A stretch of 64,000 nt of DNA from Sulfurisphaera javensis (GTDB lineage Archaea; Thermoproteota; Thermoprotei_A; Sulfolobales; Sulfolobaceae). Positions 43,280 to 52,335 of the stretch are shown piece after piece; position 1 is the stretch's first letter, and every line of letters starts with the position of its first letter. A program made the translations under genes and the position numbers. Below the pieces are notes generated by a model. The model was not told where the DNA came from. It saw only the letters and a program-made list of their open reading frames with translations, and did no database searches. The stretch spans positions 186,001 through 250,000 of the forward strand of contig NZ_AP031322.1 of the NCBI RefSeq assembly GCF_041154675.1, given 5' to 3'.

Positions 43280-44415
43280 TGAGTGTTGAGGTAAGTAGAG
43301 GATTAGAAAATGTAATTATAAAGACTACTGGTTTAACGTTTATTGATGGAATTAATGGCATTTTAAGATATAGAGGTTACGACATAAATGACCTAGTAAA
43401 TTTTGCATCTTATGAAGAGTTAATATATCTAATGTTGTATGGTGAATTACCTAGTAAGCAACAATTAATGCAAGTAAAAGGAAAACTAAATGAAAGCTTT
43501 GAAGTCCCAGAACAAGTTATATCATCAATATTTTCGATGCCAAGAAATTGTGATGCAATAGGTATGATGGAGACAGCATTTAGTATATTGGCTTCAATAT
43601 ATGATCCAAAATGGAATAAGGCAAGTAACAGAGAAGTCGCGATTGACATAATAGCAAAAACAGCAACAATTACAGCTAATATTTATAGGGCTAAAGAAGG
43701 GTTAAAGCCAAGAATACCAGAACCCTCAGATAGTTACGCTGAGAGCTTCTTAACTGCAACATTCGGTAAAAAGCCTTCAACAGAAGAAATTAAGGCAATG
43801 GATTCAGCTTTAATACTTTACACTGATCATGAAGTGCCAGCATCAACAACAGCAGCTTTAGTTGCCTCATCAACACTTTCGGATATGTATTCATGTATAG
43901 TAGCAGCATTAGCAGCATTAAAAGGCCCATTACATGGTGGAGCAGCAGAAGAGGCATTCAAACAGTTTGTAGAAATTGGTTCCGTAGATAATGTGGATAA
44001 ATGGTTTGAAGAAAAGATAATAAAAGGCAAGAATAGGTTAATGGGATTTGGACATCGTGTATATAGGACTTATGATCCTAGGGCTAAAATCTTTAAAAAC
44101 ATAGCTAAATCTTTTGCTGAAAAGAATGAAAAGGTAAGGAAGTATTATGAAATAGCTGAAAGATTAGAGAAGCTTGGAATAGATACTTTTGGCTCTAAGC
44201 ATATTTATCCTAACACAGACTTTTACAGCGGTATAGTATTTTATGCTTTAGGATTCCCAGTGTATATGTTTACTTCACTCTTTGCTCTTTCAAGAGTCCT
44301 AGGTTGGCTGGCTCACATAATTGAATATGTAGAAGAACAGCATAGGCTAATAAGACCAAGAGCCTTATATGTAGGACCAGAAAAAAGAGAGTTTAAACCT
44401 ATTGATTTAAGATAA
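43279..44415 (+). CDS. prpC: Citrate / 2-methylcitrate synthase
   Basis: 378 residues, the archaeal type II-like small citrate synthase length. Catalytic residues: His219 in PLHGGAAEEA, His259 in GFGHRVYRTYDPRA and Asp314 in NTDFYSG. Condenses oxaloacetate with acetyl-CoA or propionyl-CoA; archaeal enzymes often do both. Genome position after prpB points to methylcitrate synthesis, but it may be the only citrate synthase. Overlaps the CBS gene by 1 nt and the convergent amidohydrolase by 9 bp. Confidence 0.9.
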   Translation: MSVEVSRGLENVIIKTTGLTFIDGINGILRYRGYDINDLVNFASYEELIYLMLYGELPSKQQLMQVKGKLNESFEVPEQVISSIFSMPRNCDAIGMMETAFSILASIYDPKWNKASNREVAIDIIAKTATITANIYRAKEGLKPRIPEPSDSYAESFLTATFGKKPSTEEIKAMDSALILYTDHEVPASTTAALVASSTLSDMYSCIVAALAALKGPLHGGAAEEAFKQFVEIGSVDNVDKWFEEKIIKGKNRLMGFGHRVYRTYDPRAKIFKNIAKSFAEKNEKVRKYYEIAERLEKLGIDTFGSKHIYPNTDFYSGIVFYALGFPVYMFTSLFALSRVLGWLAHIIEYVEEQHRLIRPRALYVGPEKREFKPIDLR

Positions 44416-45216
44416 AATTTTTTCTGCGTTTCTTTTCAATATTTTTTCTTTTATTTCTTCCTGTATTTTTATCTCTTTAAACTCTTTAAGCCATCTCTCT
44501 TGTGAAATTAAAGGATAATCACTACCAAAAATGAGTTTATCTTGGAGTCGGACTGCATATTTCCAAATAACGTCTGGTATATATTTAGGTGCCCAACCAG
44601 ATAAATCTAAATAAACGTTTGGTTTATGTAATGCAATAGCAATGGCCTCTTCAGTCCATGGCCATCCGAAGTGAGCTAAAATTATTTTAATGTTTGGGAA
44701 TTTTATTGCTATTTCATCGAAATATATTGGTCTCCCATAATCTAATCTAATATTTGACCTTACACTACTTCCAACCCCCGAGGTACCCGTATGGAAGACT
44801 ACTGGTAAAGAATATGAGTCTATAATAGAATATAACTTTAGAGCTCTTTCATCTAAAGGATGAAACCCTTGAAGTTGAGGATGGAATTTTACACCTTGAG
44901 GTTCACATTCCTTAATAATTTTTTTAAGTTCTTCTTCGGCATTTGGTTTTAGAGGGTCTACTGAAATAAATTTTACAATTCTGTCATCTTTACTATTGCA
45001 AGTAACTTCATTAGGAATTTTTCTACCTAAGAACGTCGTGGAATCTATTGGTAATAATACAACCCTCTTTATTCCTAAACTTTCAGCATAATCTAAACTT
45101 TCCTTTAGACTTTTTATATCAAATTTAGCATTAAAATACCTCATAGTTGATTCTCTATATTCTCCTAAAAAATTAAGGAATTCCTTAACTGGAGCATGGA
45201 AATGAAAATCTATCAC
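44407..45216 (-). CDS. Amidohydrolase 2-family (COG2159) metal-dependent hydrolase
   Basis: 269 residues, TIM barrel. Metal motifs: DFHFHAP (His5, His7), VVFHTGTS near residue 140, ILAHFGWPW near residue 174 and FGSDYPL near residue 232. Members are hydrolases or decarboxylases of aromatic or small carboxylic acids. Translationally coupled to the acyl-CoA synthetase upstream (4-nt overlap), so its product might be the acid to be activated; that is inference. Confidence 0.8.
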   Translation of the reverse strand: MIDFHFHAPVKEFLNFLGEYRESTMRYFNAKFDIKSLKESLDYAESLGIKRVVLLPIDSTTFLGRKIPNEVTCNSKDDRIVKFISVDPLKPNAEEELKKIIKECEPQGVKFHPQLQGFHPLDERALKLYSIIDSYSLPVVFHTGTSGVGSSVRSNIRLDYGRPIYFDEIAIKFPNIKIILAHFGWPWTEEAIAIALHKPNVYLDLSGWAPKYIPDVIWKYAVRLQDKLIFGSDYPLISQERWLKEFKEIKIQEEIKEKILKRNAEKILS

Positions 45217-47081
45217 AATTTATCACTTAATATAATGCTTTTTAGTTCCTCAAGAATTGATGTGTCATCTAACGTTGAAATATCACCCGGATCTTCATTC
45301 CTAACTATTGCCCTTATTAACCTTCTCATTATTTTTCCGCTTTTTGTTTTAGGCAATCTTCTTACTAAGAACACTTTATCAACAATGTACCCACTATTTC
45401 TTAAGTACATCTTAATGTCATTAGCTAACTCTTCACTCATAGGATATCCTTTCTTAACGACTGCTAAAACTAATATACCCTCTCCCTCTTCCTTTGGATA
45501 ACCTATCGCAGCAGCCTCAGCAACTGCAGGATGAGTAACTACAACACTTTCTACTTCTAAAGTTCCAATTCTTTCACCAGCCTTAATTACATCATCAGCC
45601 CTACCTAGAACATATAAATAACCATCCTCATCAATGTAACCATAATCACCAGTATAGAAATATCCGGGAAATCTTGACCAGTAAGTCTTTAAAATTCTTT
45701 CACCACTAATGTCATTGTGCATTTTTGCTAAGGCGGGACTTATTGGTTTAAGAACGATATATCCCTTTTTACCCGGTGACAATTCTTTTCCATCATCATC
45801 AACTACTCTAAAGTCACTGCCCGGAAATCTTATACCAGCAGAACCAGGTTTGTAAGGAATTTCACCTAACCCCATTGGGGTACCAGCTACTGGGAATAAA
45901 TGTTCTGTCATCCAATACGCGTCTGCAATTGTAACATGTGGTAAATTATCTCTTAACCATTTCCATGCTCCAGGATTTAAAGGCTCTCCAGTGTTTAAGA
46001 TTAAACGAAGAGTTGATGTATCCCCAGATTTAACAGATTCTTCTCCTAAACTTTTCAGAGTATATAATATAGTTGTAGAACTCCATACTAAGCTTACTCC
46101 TAGTCTCTCTATTATTCTTGAAAATATGTCTGGTTTATATCCTACATACCCCTCATATAGTACTCCTGTTAATCCCATTACTGGAATTACGTAAAGATTT
46201 GCCATAGGCCAAACAGGCCAACCTAATTCTGAGATTGTCCACCAAATATCATCATCTTTAGGTCCCATTAAAGCCTTAAAGGCATAATTTAAAGCTAAAA
46301 TATAACCACCGGTAGAATGATAAAGTCCTTTTGGTCTTCCCGTAGTTCCTGAAGTATAATATATTGTGCTTGGTTCATTAGCTTCTACTTTTTCTGGCTC
46401 TATGTAAACTCTTCCTCTTGGTCTTACTTCCTCATATATTACATCTCTCTTAGTTACATTAAAGTCATCAAATCCTCTCTTGATTACTAAAACCTTTTCT
46501 ACTGGTGTTTTCCTAGTTTCAAGAAGTTTATCTATAAAATCTTTTATTCTTATTTCATTCCCGTTTCTAAATCCTTTACTGGCTACTACAAAAACTTTCG
46601 AATTACAATCATTTAACCTATATGCAAGTGTATCCTCACTAAGACCTATATAATGGATTACTAAGATCGCTCCTAATCTGTGAACTGCTAAAGACATGTA
46701 TAAGGCTTCAGGAATACTAGGCATCATTAATGAAACAGTGTCACCTTTTTTAACACCTAATTCTTTCAAAACATAAGCAGCTCTATTTACTTCACAGAAT
46801 AAATCACGATAAGTAATGCTTCGTGTTTCTAACTTTTCATTAATCCAATAAAATGCAACTTTTTCAGATTTATTCATGTTTCGATCTACTGCATTATAAG
46901 ATATGTTAGTATAACCATTAACAAACCACTTCTCAAAAGGAGGATCTCCTTCTCTTATTTTTTCTGGTAACTTGTACCAACTTATTAGATGAAGTTTATC
47001 TTTCCAAAAATTCTCAGGGTCTTTTACTGCTTCTTCACTCATTTTTCTTATTTTTTGCAAACTATAAAATTCTGCTTCCAT
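45213..47081 (-). CDS. Acetyl-/propionyl-CoA synthetase-like acyl-CoA ligase
   Basis: 622 residues, ANL superfamily. ATP site TIYYTSGTTGRPKG near residue 237, VTIADAYWMTEH near 380, YTGDYGYIDEDGYLYVLGRADDVIKAGERIG around 475-505 and C-terminal catalytic Lys in PKTKSGKIMRRL near 585. The Trp in DDIWWTISELGW is typical of acetate/propionate ligases. Makes acyl-CoA from acid, ATP and CoA. Next to the methylcitrate cluster, so propionate is a plausible substrate. Divergent from the acyl-CoA dehydrogenase. Confidence 0.87.
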   Translation of the reverse strand: MEAEFYSLQKIRKMSEEAVKDPENFWKDKLHLISWYKLPEKIREGDPPFEKWFVNGYTNISYNAVDRNMNKSEKVAFYWINEKLETRSITYRDLFCEVNRAAYVLKELGVKKGDTVSLMMPSIPEALYMSLAVHRLGAILVIHYIGLSEDTLAYRLNDCNSKVFVVASKGFRNGNEIRIKDFIDKLLETRKTPVEKVLVIKRGFDDFNVTKRDVIYEEVRPRGRVYIEPEKVEANEPSTIYYTSGTTGRPKGLYHSTGGYILALNYAFKALMGPKDDDIWWTISELGWPVWPMANLYVIPVMGLTGVLYEGYVGYKPDIFSRIIERLGVSLVWSSTTILYTLKSLGEESVKSGDTSTLRLILNTGEPLNPGAWKWLRDNLPHVTIADAYWMTEHLFPVAGTPMGLGEIPYKPGSAGIRFPGSDFRVVDDDGKELSPGKKGYIVLKPISPALAKMHNDISGERILKTYWSRFPGYFYTGDYGYIDEDGYLYVLGRADDVIKAGERIGTLEVESVVVTHPAVAEAAAIGYPKEEGEGILVLAVVKKGYPMSEELANDIKMYLRNSGYIVDKVFLVRRLPKTKSGKIMRRLIRAIVRNEDPGDISTLDDTSILEELKSIILSDKL

Positions 47082-47124
47082 AAGATATTATCGCATAGAT
47101 TGTTTTTATACTTTATGATAACTA

Positions 47125-47133
47125 TTTATAATT
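47125..47133 (+). promoter_or_regulatory. TATA box of the acyl-CoA dehydrogenase gene at 47154
   Basis: TTTATAATT centred 25 nt ahead of the ATG, fitting a leaderless transcript in the 72-bp divergent region with the acyl-CoA synthetase gene. Confidence 0.55.
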
Positions 47134-47153
47134 ATTCAGTAATAACTTAACTT

Positions 47154-48278
47154 ATGAGTGAATTAATATTATCTTCAATTAAGGAGTTTGTTAAAAGAGA
47201 AGTAGAGCCTTTAGCAGAAAAGATCGATAGAGAAGATTACTACCCAAGAGAATTAGTTAGAAAAATGGGTAAGTTAGGGTTTTTGTCCCCACTTTATGAA
47301 GGACTTTCACTCTTTGATACTTGTACGATAATTCAAGAGATAGCAAAAGTTAGTGGTTCAGTAGCCTTAATTCAAGATGCTCAGGGAGAGCTTGTAATTG
47401 AACCTATAAGAGTTTTTGGAACAAATAATCAAAAAGAAGAATACCTAGAGAAATTGGCTAGAGGTGAAATAATAGGTGGCTTTGGTCTTAGTGAACCTTG
47501 TTGTGGGAGTGATGCTGGGAGTATTAATACTAAAGCTGAAAAAATTCATGGAAATTGGGTGATAAATGGTAAGAAGATGTGGACAACTCAAGGTCTTTAC
47601 GCTGATTTATACATTGTAATGGCAAGAACTGGTGACCCAAAGTTAAAAGAAAAAACTATTACAGCTTTTATAATAAAGAGAAATAATTGTGTAAAACCCA
47701 GGAAGATCGAAGTTATGGGAAATAGAGGTACTGGAACTGCTGAAGTAGAATTTAATGAATGTGAAGTTAATGAAGATGATATATTAGGAGGGCTAAATGA
47801 AGGTTGGAAAGTGGCTAAATATGCATTACTTATAGGTAGAATAGCAATATCTTCTATAGCGTTAGGGTTATCTATAGGTGCTTTGGAAGAGGCTTTAGAA
47901 TGGAGCAAACAAAGAGAAGTATTTGGTTCCAAACTGATAGAAAAGCAAGGAATACAATGGTACATTTCAAAATCAGTTGCCAAGTTATATGCAATAAAAA
48001 GTATGATAAAAGACGTATGCAATTATCCTTTAGAGAGGTTGGAAGATATAGAAGGAAAAATATCTTCTCTTAAATATTTAGCTTCAAATTTAGCTGAAGA
48101 AGTTATAGATACGTTATTACAAATTATGGGAGGCTTAGGATATGCCAAAGGAAGTAAAACAGAGAGGGCTTATAGGGATGTTAGACTAACAAGAATTGGA
48201 GAAGGAGCTGATGAAGTGCAATTTATGATTATAGATAAGGTAATAAGAAGAAAAGGGATTGATTATTTACTTCAGTAG
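47154..48278 (+). CDS. Acyl-CoA dehydrogenase
   Basis: 374 residues, FAD-dependent. GGFGLSEPCCGSDAGSINTKAEK near residue 110, WTTQGLYADLYIVMART, and C-terminal LQIMGGLGYAKGSKTERAYRDVRLTRIGEGADEVQ, where the usual catalytic Glu region (EGT) reads GEGADE. Introduces the alpha-beta double bond in acyl-CoA. It pairs by divergent transcription with an acyl-CoA ligase. Overlaps the convergent PaREP1 gene by 12 bp. Confidence 0.88.
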   Translation: MSELILSSIKEFVKREVEPLAEKIDREDYYPRELVRKMGKLGFLSPLYEGLSLFDTCTIIQEIAKVSGSVALIQDAQGELVIEPIRVFGTNNQKEEYLEKLARGEIIGGFGLSEPCCGSDAGSINTKAEKIHGNWVINGKKMWTTQGLYADLYIVMARTGDPKLKEKTITAFIIKRNNCVKPRKIEVMGNRGTGTAEVEFNECEVNEDDILGGLNEGWKVAKYALLIGRIAISSIALGLSIGALEEALEWSKQREVFGSKLIEKQGIQWYISKSVAKLYAIKSMIKDVCNYPLERLEDIEGKISSLKYLASNLAEEVIDTLLQIMGGLGYAKGSKTERAYRDVRLTRIGEGADEVQFMIIDKVIRRKGIDYLLQ

Positions 48279-48626
48279 ACTAATTAATTTTTTAACATCC
48301 TCTTTCAATCTTTTTATTTCTTCATAATTTAAAGCAACTTCATGAAAACCATCTACATGTAACTTCCATGCAGATAACCAATATTTCTCAACATCTTTAT
48401 AAATTATTCTTAGCTCATCAACAGCCTTGAAAAGCAATTCGGAACTCCAACGTTTTCTTTCATTAATTTTGTACAATACTTTAAGATTATGCTTAATTGT
48501 TAGTATTTTTATTGCTTCTTCTGCTGCTTTGTAGTACTTTTCGCTTGCTTGTATTAGATCCCCCTTCTCAAGTAACTCATCAGCCTCTTGAATAAATTTT
48601 CGAATTGAATCTAATGTTAGCTTCAT
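48267..48626 (-). CDS. PaREP1 family protein, downstream tandem copy
   Basis: 119 residues, helical. The block EADELLEKGDLIQASEKYYK plus the next AAEEAIKILTI is identical to the upstream copy, while the rest differs (LSAWKLHVDGFHEVALNYEEI is typical of the family). Its start lies inside the end of the upstream copy (47-nt overlap). Family function unknown. Confidence 0.75.
   Translation of the reverse strand: MKLTLDSIRKFIQEADELLEKGDLIQASEKYYKAAEEAIKILTIKHNLKVLYKINERKRWSSELLFKAVDELRIIYKDVEKYWLSAWKLHVDGFHEVALNYEEIKRLKEDVKKLISLLK
48496..48587. repeat. 92-bp perfect direct repeat, copy in downstream PaREP1 gene
   Basis: Identical base for base to 48833-48924, offset 337 bp. The repeat encodes the conserved first helices in both PaREP1 genes; the flanks differ at once on both sides. 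This is the mark of recent gene conversion or a tandem duplication kept homogeneous only in this part. Confidence 0.9.
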
Positions 48627-48963
48627 CTACTAATTTTTTTATCTCCTCTTTATATCTTTTAATTATCTCTTTATCAAGATTCACAGTTATTAAAGCTGTA
48701 GCACTTTTCCAAGCTTCAAGAACGAAATCTCCTAAAATGTTAGTAAGCTCAAATGAAGCCTCGTTTAACACTTCTAAGCTCCATTCTTTTTCATTCTTTA
48801 CTTTTTCTATTATACTTTGAAGTTCTAAAGTTATTGTTAGTATTTTTATTGCTTCTTCTGCTGCTTTGTAGTACTTTTCGCTTGCTTGTATTAGATCCCC
48901 CTTCTCAAGTAACTCATCAGCCTCCTCAAAGTAAATTTCTGCTGGAGACTTTAATAGAAGCAT
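48580..48963 (-). CDS. PaREP1 family protein, upstream tandem copy
   Basis: 127 residues: MLLLKSPAEIYFEEADELLEKG and on, a PaREP1 helical start, then a divergent middle and ALITVNLDKEIIKRYKEEIKKLVDEA. Shares the perfect 92-bp repeat with the copy downstream. The last residues (NIRFNSKIYSRG) are read from the region that also encodes the N-terminus of the next gene in another frame. Confidence 0.75.
   Translation of the reverse strand: MLLLKSPAEIYFEEADELLEKGDLIQASEKYYKAAEEAIKILTITLELQSIIEKVKNEKEWSLEVLNEASFELTNILGDFVLEAWKSATALITVNLDKEIIKRYKEEIKKLVDEANIRFNSKIYSRG
48833..48924. repeat. 92-bp perfect direct repeat, copy in upstream PaREP1 gene
   Basis: Second copy of the repeat described at 48496-48587, same orientation. 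Confidence 0.9.
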
Positions 48964-49111
48964 TAATTATATTATTGCCACCTTAACTAAAAACTTTAAT
49001 CTCAAGAAATAATAAAATGTTTAAATGAAAAATTAAGTTGTTGAAAAAACTTATTCCCTATATATGAGAAAACTTATTATTTATTAAAACTAACATTATT
49101 TGTGGTTTTTT

Positions 49112-50227
49112 ATGCGAATAGGAATTGTTGGAGTAGGATGGTATGGGTTTAAGCCTAATACTAGGGAGGTCTCATTTAGAGAAATGATGTTTGAGGCAGC
49201 TACCAGGGCGTATTATGATGCTGGAAATCTAAATCCAAGGACTGATGTAGATACATTTATCTCTTGTCAAGAGGACTTTTGGGAAGGAATAGCAATAGCT
49301 GATGAATTCGCACCAGATCCTATTGGAGGAGCTATGAGACCAACTATGACAGTTACTGGGGATGGCCTTCAAGGTATTTTACATGGTGTTATGCATATTC
49401 TTTCGGGTCTATCAAATGTAACTGTTGTTGAATCTCATGCAAAGCCTAGTGATATAAAAACTTTACGGGATGTTATTGAGTTTGCATATGATCCGATTTA
49501 TGGAAGAATAGGAGCTAAAAATATTCATTTTCTTGCTGGATTAGAAGCAACTAAATATATGAAAATTCGGAATGCAACAAGAGAAGATTATGCTTCAGTT
49601 GTGGTTAAAAATAAGAGGAATGGTCTAAGAAACACTAGAGCCCCATTTTCATCGAATTTAAACATTGACGATGTAACTAAGCGTGATTTCGTTGTATATC
49701 CGCTTACAGACTTAGATATTTCTAGGTTTGTTGATGGAGCAGTAGTAATGGTTTTAGCTAGTGAAGAAGTTGCGAGGAAGTTTAATGATACGCCTATTTG
49801 GATAGAGGGAATTTACTCAGCTACTGAGACTACGTTAGAACTTTCTAATTTGGGGGAGGCTACTTACATGAAAATAGCATCACGTGAAGCTTATAAGATG
49901 GCTAAAATTGATTCAATAAGGAAAATTAAGTCTGCATTCGTAGATGATACTTATAGCTATAAAGAATTACAACACATCGAAGGATTAGAATTAAGTCAAA
50001 ATGCAGTGGAAGATTTGAGAGAAGGAGAATTTGAGATTGGTGGTAAAGTTGAAGTAAATCCTTTAGGTGGACATTTAGCTGGCGGAAGGGCTTTAGAGGC
50101 TAGTGGGCTTGCATTATTACTTGATGCTATTGATTATCTTAGAGAGGGAAAAGTAGATAATGCTGTAGTAGCTAGTTGGAGGGGTATTCCTACTTTTACT
50201 GGAGCTGTAGGGGTGGTGAGTAGGTAA
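49112..50227 (+). CDS. Thiolase-fold protein lacking the catalytic Cys and His (first of pair)
   Basis: I use ATG 49112 (371 residues; the TTG at 49100 is less likely, and a TATA-like TTATTTATTAAAA lies at 49077-49089). Thiolase-like layout: MRIGIVGVGWYG, EMMFEAATRAYYDAG. The nucleophile block, normally CASG, reads TGDG (Thr82-Gly85), and the GHP motif of the second catalytic loop reads GGHLAGGRALEASG. So it cannot do classical thiolysis. The YSYKELQHIEGLEL segment is kept and pairs with the same segment in the next protein. Together with the DUF35 genes it resembles Ltp2-type aldolase or other thiolase/DUF35 complexes. First gene of a five-gene operon. Confidence 0.8.
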   Translation: MRIGIVGVGWYGFKPNTREVSFREMMFEAATRAYYDAGNLNPRTDVDTFISCQEDFWEGIAIADEFAPDPIGGAMRPTMTVTGDGLQGILHGVMHILSGLSNVTVVESHAKPSDIKTLRDVIEFAYDPIYGRIGAKNIHFLAGLEATKYMKIRNATREDYASVVVKNKRNGLRNTRAPFSSNLNIDDVTKRDFVVYPLTDLDISRFVDGAVVMVLASEEVARKFNDTPIWIEGIYSATETTLELSNLGEATYMKIASREAYKMAKIDSIRKIKSAFVDDTYSYKELQHIEGLELSQNAVEDLREGEFEIGGKVEVNPLGGHLAGGRALEASGLALLLDAIDYLREGKVDNAVVASWRGIPTFTGAVGVVSR

Positions 50228-51402
50228 TGAAGAGTAATCTTTATTTTAGAAGAGTAGCTGTCATTGGTGCTGGTCTCACTCTATTCAGAAGAAGACTATT
50301 AGAGACGCCACAAGAATTAGCATGGGAAGCTTCAAGGAAAGCATTAGATGAGGCTGGTTTAGATCTAAAAGATATTGATTGTGTAGTGATTGGTAGTGCT
50401 CCAGATGCTTTTGATGGAGTTCATATGAAAGGGGAATACTTAGCTCATGGTTCTGGTGGAATAAGAAGGATGGTTACTAGAGTGTTTGTAGGAGGTGCTA
50501 CTGGTGTAATGGTACCTATAACTGCATGGTATCATGTAGCTAGTGGATTATGTCAAAAAGTACTAGCTGTAGCTGAAGAGAAAATGAGCCCTGCTAGACC
50601 TCATCCTCAGTCAGTATTTAGGTATATATGGGATCCGATAACTGAGAAACCGTTAAACCCTAATTTAATTTGGATATTCGCAATGGAGATGCATAGATAT
50701 ATGTATGTAAATAAAATAAGTAAAGAAGAAATTGCATTAGTTTCTGTAAAAAATAAAAGAAATGCATTAAACAATCCATATGCACAAGCTGCTGGTAATA
50801 TTACAGTTGACGATGTATTAAAGAGTGAGATACTAGTATGGCCAGTTCAATTATTAGATACTAGTCCAGTTAGTGATGGAGCCGCAGCCATGGTAATCGT
50901 AAGTGAGGATATAGCGAGACGTTATACTGATACTCCAGTGTGGATTGAAGGAGTAGGATGGGCATTAGATAACACAGAGTGGACTGGGAGAGAGTTAACT
51001 TACCCTAGATATCTCGAATATGCAGCAAGAATGGCTTATAAAATGGCTGCTATAGAAAGGCCAAGTAAGGAAATAGATGTAATTGAGCCTTATGACCCCT
51101 TTGATTATAAAGAGCTTCATCATATAGAAGGTTTAATGATTGCTAAGAGAGGAGAAGCACCAAAATTGCTAAAGGAGGGGGTATTTGACATTGATGGAGA
51201 TATTCCAAGTAGTCCATCTGGTGGTCTTTTGGGTGTAGGTAATCCTATTGCTGCGGCTGGTCTCATGAAAACAATTAGCATTTATTGGCAGCTAAAAGGA
51301 ACTGCTGGGAAAATGCAAGTAAAGAAACCTGTTCATACTGGATTAGCACAAGCCTGGGGGGATTTGATGCAAGCCTCAACTGTTATAGTTATGAGAAATT
51401 AA
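50227..51402 (+). CDS. Thiolase-fold protein lacking the catalytic Cys and His (second of pair)
   Basis: 391 residues. VAVIGAGLTLFRRRLLETPQELAWEASRKALDEAGLDLKDID is a typical thiolase start. The nucleophile block reads FVGGATG (Gly90 at the Cys position) and the late loop SGGLLGVGNPIAAAG has Asn for the His of GHP. KELHHIEGLMIAK matches its partner. It starts one base after a GGTGAG-led overlap with the first thiolase gene, so the two are made together and may form a heteromer. Likely role: C-C bond cleavage or formation on CoA esters without a Cys, as in Ltp2; unproven. Confidence 0.8.
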   Translation: MKSNLYFRRVAVIGAGLTLFRRRLLETPQELAWEASRKALDEAGLDLKDIDCVVIGSAPDAFDGVHMKGEYLAHGSGGIRRMVTRVFVGGATGVMVPITAWYHVASGLCQKVLAVAEEKMSPARPHPQSVFRYIWDPITEKPLNPNLIWIFAMEMHRYMYVNKISKEEIALVSVKNKRNALNNPYAQAAGNITVDDVLKSEILVWPVQLLDTSPVSDGAAAMVIVSEDIARRYTDTPVWIEGVGWALDNTEWTGRELTYPRYLEYAARMAYKMAAIERPSKEIDVIEPYDPFDYKELHHIEGLMIAKRGEAPKLLKEGVFDIDGDIPSSPSGGLLGVGNPIAAAGLMKTISIYWQLKGTAGKMQVKKPVHTGLAQAWGDLMQASTVIVMRN

Positions 51403-51412
51403 GGTGAGAAAA

Positions 51413-51910
51413 ATGGATGGAACTCCTCTTAAGGAAGAAGACTTAAAGAAAGTAAGCACAATAGTTTATAAGCCGAATGCTAAGTATGCCTATTCTGCTG
51501 GACAAGCATATAGTAAATTCCTTCTAGGGTTAAAGGATAAAAAGATAATTGGAAGGAAATGCAATAAATGTGGAAGAGTTTATGTTCCACCTAGAATGTA
51601 TTGTGATGATTGTTTTAGACCAACAGATGAATGGGTTGAAGTAAGGGATGAAGGTATAATAGAGACTGTTGTTGCTAGTTTCATCTCGTGGACAAGAGAG
51701 AGAATAGAAAAACCTGAGATTGTGGGTGTAATTAGATTATTTCCGTCTAATGATAAGGATTGGGTGTTTCCAGGGTTATTTCATAGAATTTGTGCAGAGT
51801 TTGAAGAAGTGAAAAATATGAGTTTATTTGGTAAAAAAGTAAAGGCTGTTTGGAAAGATAATAGAGAAGGAAGTATAAATGATATTGAATGTTTTAAGGT
51901 GATAGAATGA
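51413..51910 (+). CDS. DUF35 OB-fold/zinc-ribbon protein, acyl-CoA-associated (first)
   Basis: 165 residues from ATG 51413. The GTG at 51404 lies inside the Shine-Dalgarno GGTGAG (51403-51408), so it is not the start. Zinc ribbon CNKCGRVYVPPRMYCDDC near residues 49-66, then an OB fold (EVRDEGIIETVVASFISW). DUF35 proteins accompany thiolases and bind acyl-CoA or bridge subunits. Overlaps the next DUF35 gene by 4 nt. Confidence 0.88.
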   Translation: MDGTPLKEEDLKKVSTIVYKPNAKYAYSAGQAYSKFLLGLKDKKIIGRKCNKCGRVYVPPRMYCDDCFRPTDEWVEVRDEGIIETVVASFISWTRERIEKPEIVGVIRLFPSNDKDWVFPGLFHRICAEFEEVKNMSLFGKKVKAVWKDNREGSINDIECFKVIE

Positions 51911-52335
51911 GTTGGGATAAGATTGGTTATGAAGATAAACTTTTGGTATGGAACGAAATAATGGAAGCCGAAGAGTATGTTTATACTGTCGGGGTTGCTG
52001 GAGAAGAGTTCTTTAAAGGGCTTAAAGAGAAAAGAATTGTAGGAAGTAAATGTCCTAAGTGTGGTAAAGTTTACGTTCCAGCAAGATTATACTGTGAGGA
52101 TTGCTTCATAAAAACTGAATTTATAAACATAACTTCTAAGCCTTATATTTACACATATACAATAATCTACGCTGACGAAAACGGAAACAAGTTAGAAAAA
52201 CCACAAGTAGTAGCTCTCGTTAGGTTTGAAAATACTAATGGTGGATTATTAGCTTTTGTAGAGGGTGAAGTTGAAATAGGGAAAGAAGTTGAAATACTTG
52301 AATACAAAATACCACTTATAGTGAGAGTGAAATGA
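51907..52335 (+). CDS. DUF35 OB-fold/zinc-ribbon protein (second)
   Basis: 142 residues. Zinc ribbon CPKCGKVYVPARLYCEDC near residues 48-65 and an OB fold (TSKPYIYTYTIIYADENGNKLEKPQVVALVRFE). Paralogue of the preceding gene but shorter. Two DUF35 genes beside two thiolase-fold genes suggest one partner each. Preceded by AAGGTGA. Overlaps the ligase start by 4 nt. Confidence 0.88.
   Translation: MSWDKIGYEDKLLVWNEIMEAEEYVYTVGVAGEEFFKGLKEKRIVGSKCPKCGKVYVPARLYCEDCFIKTEFINITSKPYIYTYTIIYADENGNKLEKPQVVALVRFENTNGGLLAFVEGEVEIGKEVEILEYKIPLIVRVK

Noticed and set aside
48753-48986. Plus-strand frame opposite the PaREP1 gene
   Set aside because: Low-complexity Leu/Phe-rich translation of the complementary strand of a helical Glu/Lys-rich gene.
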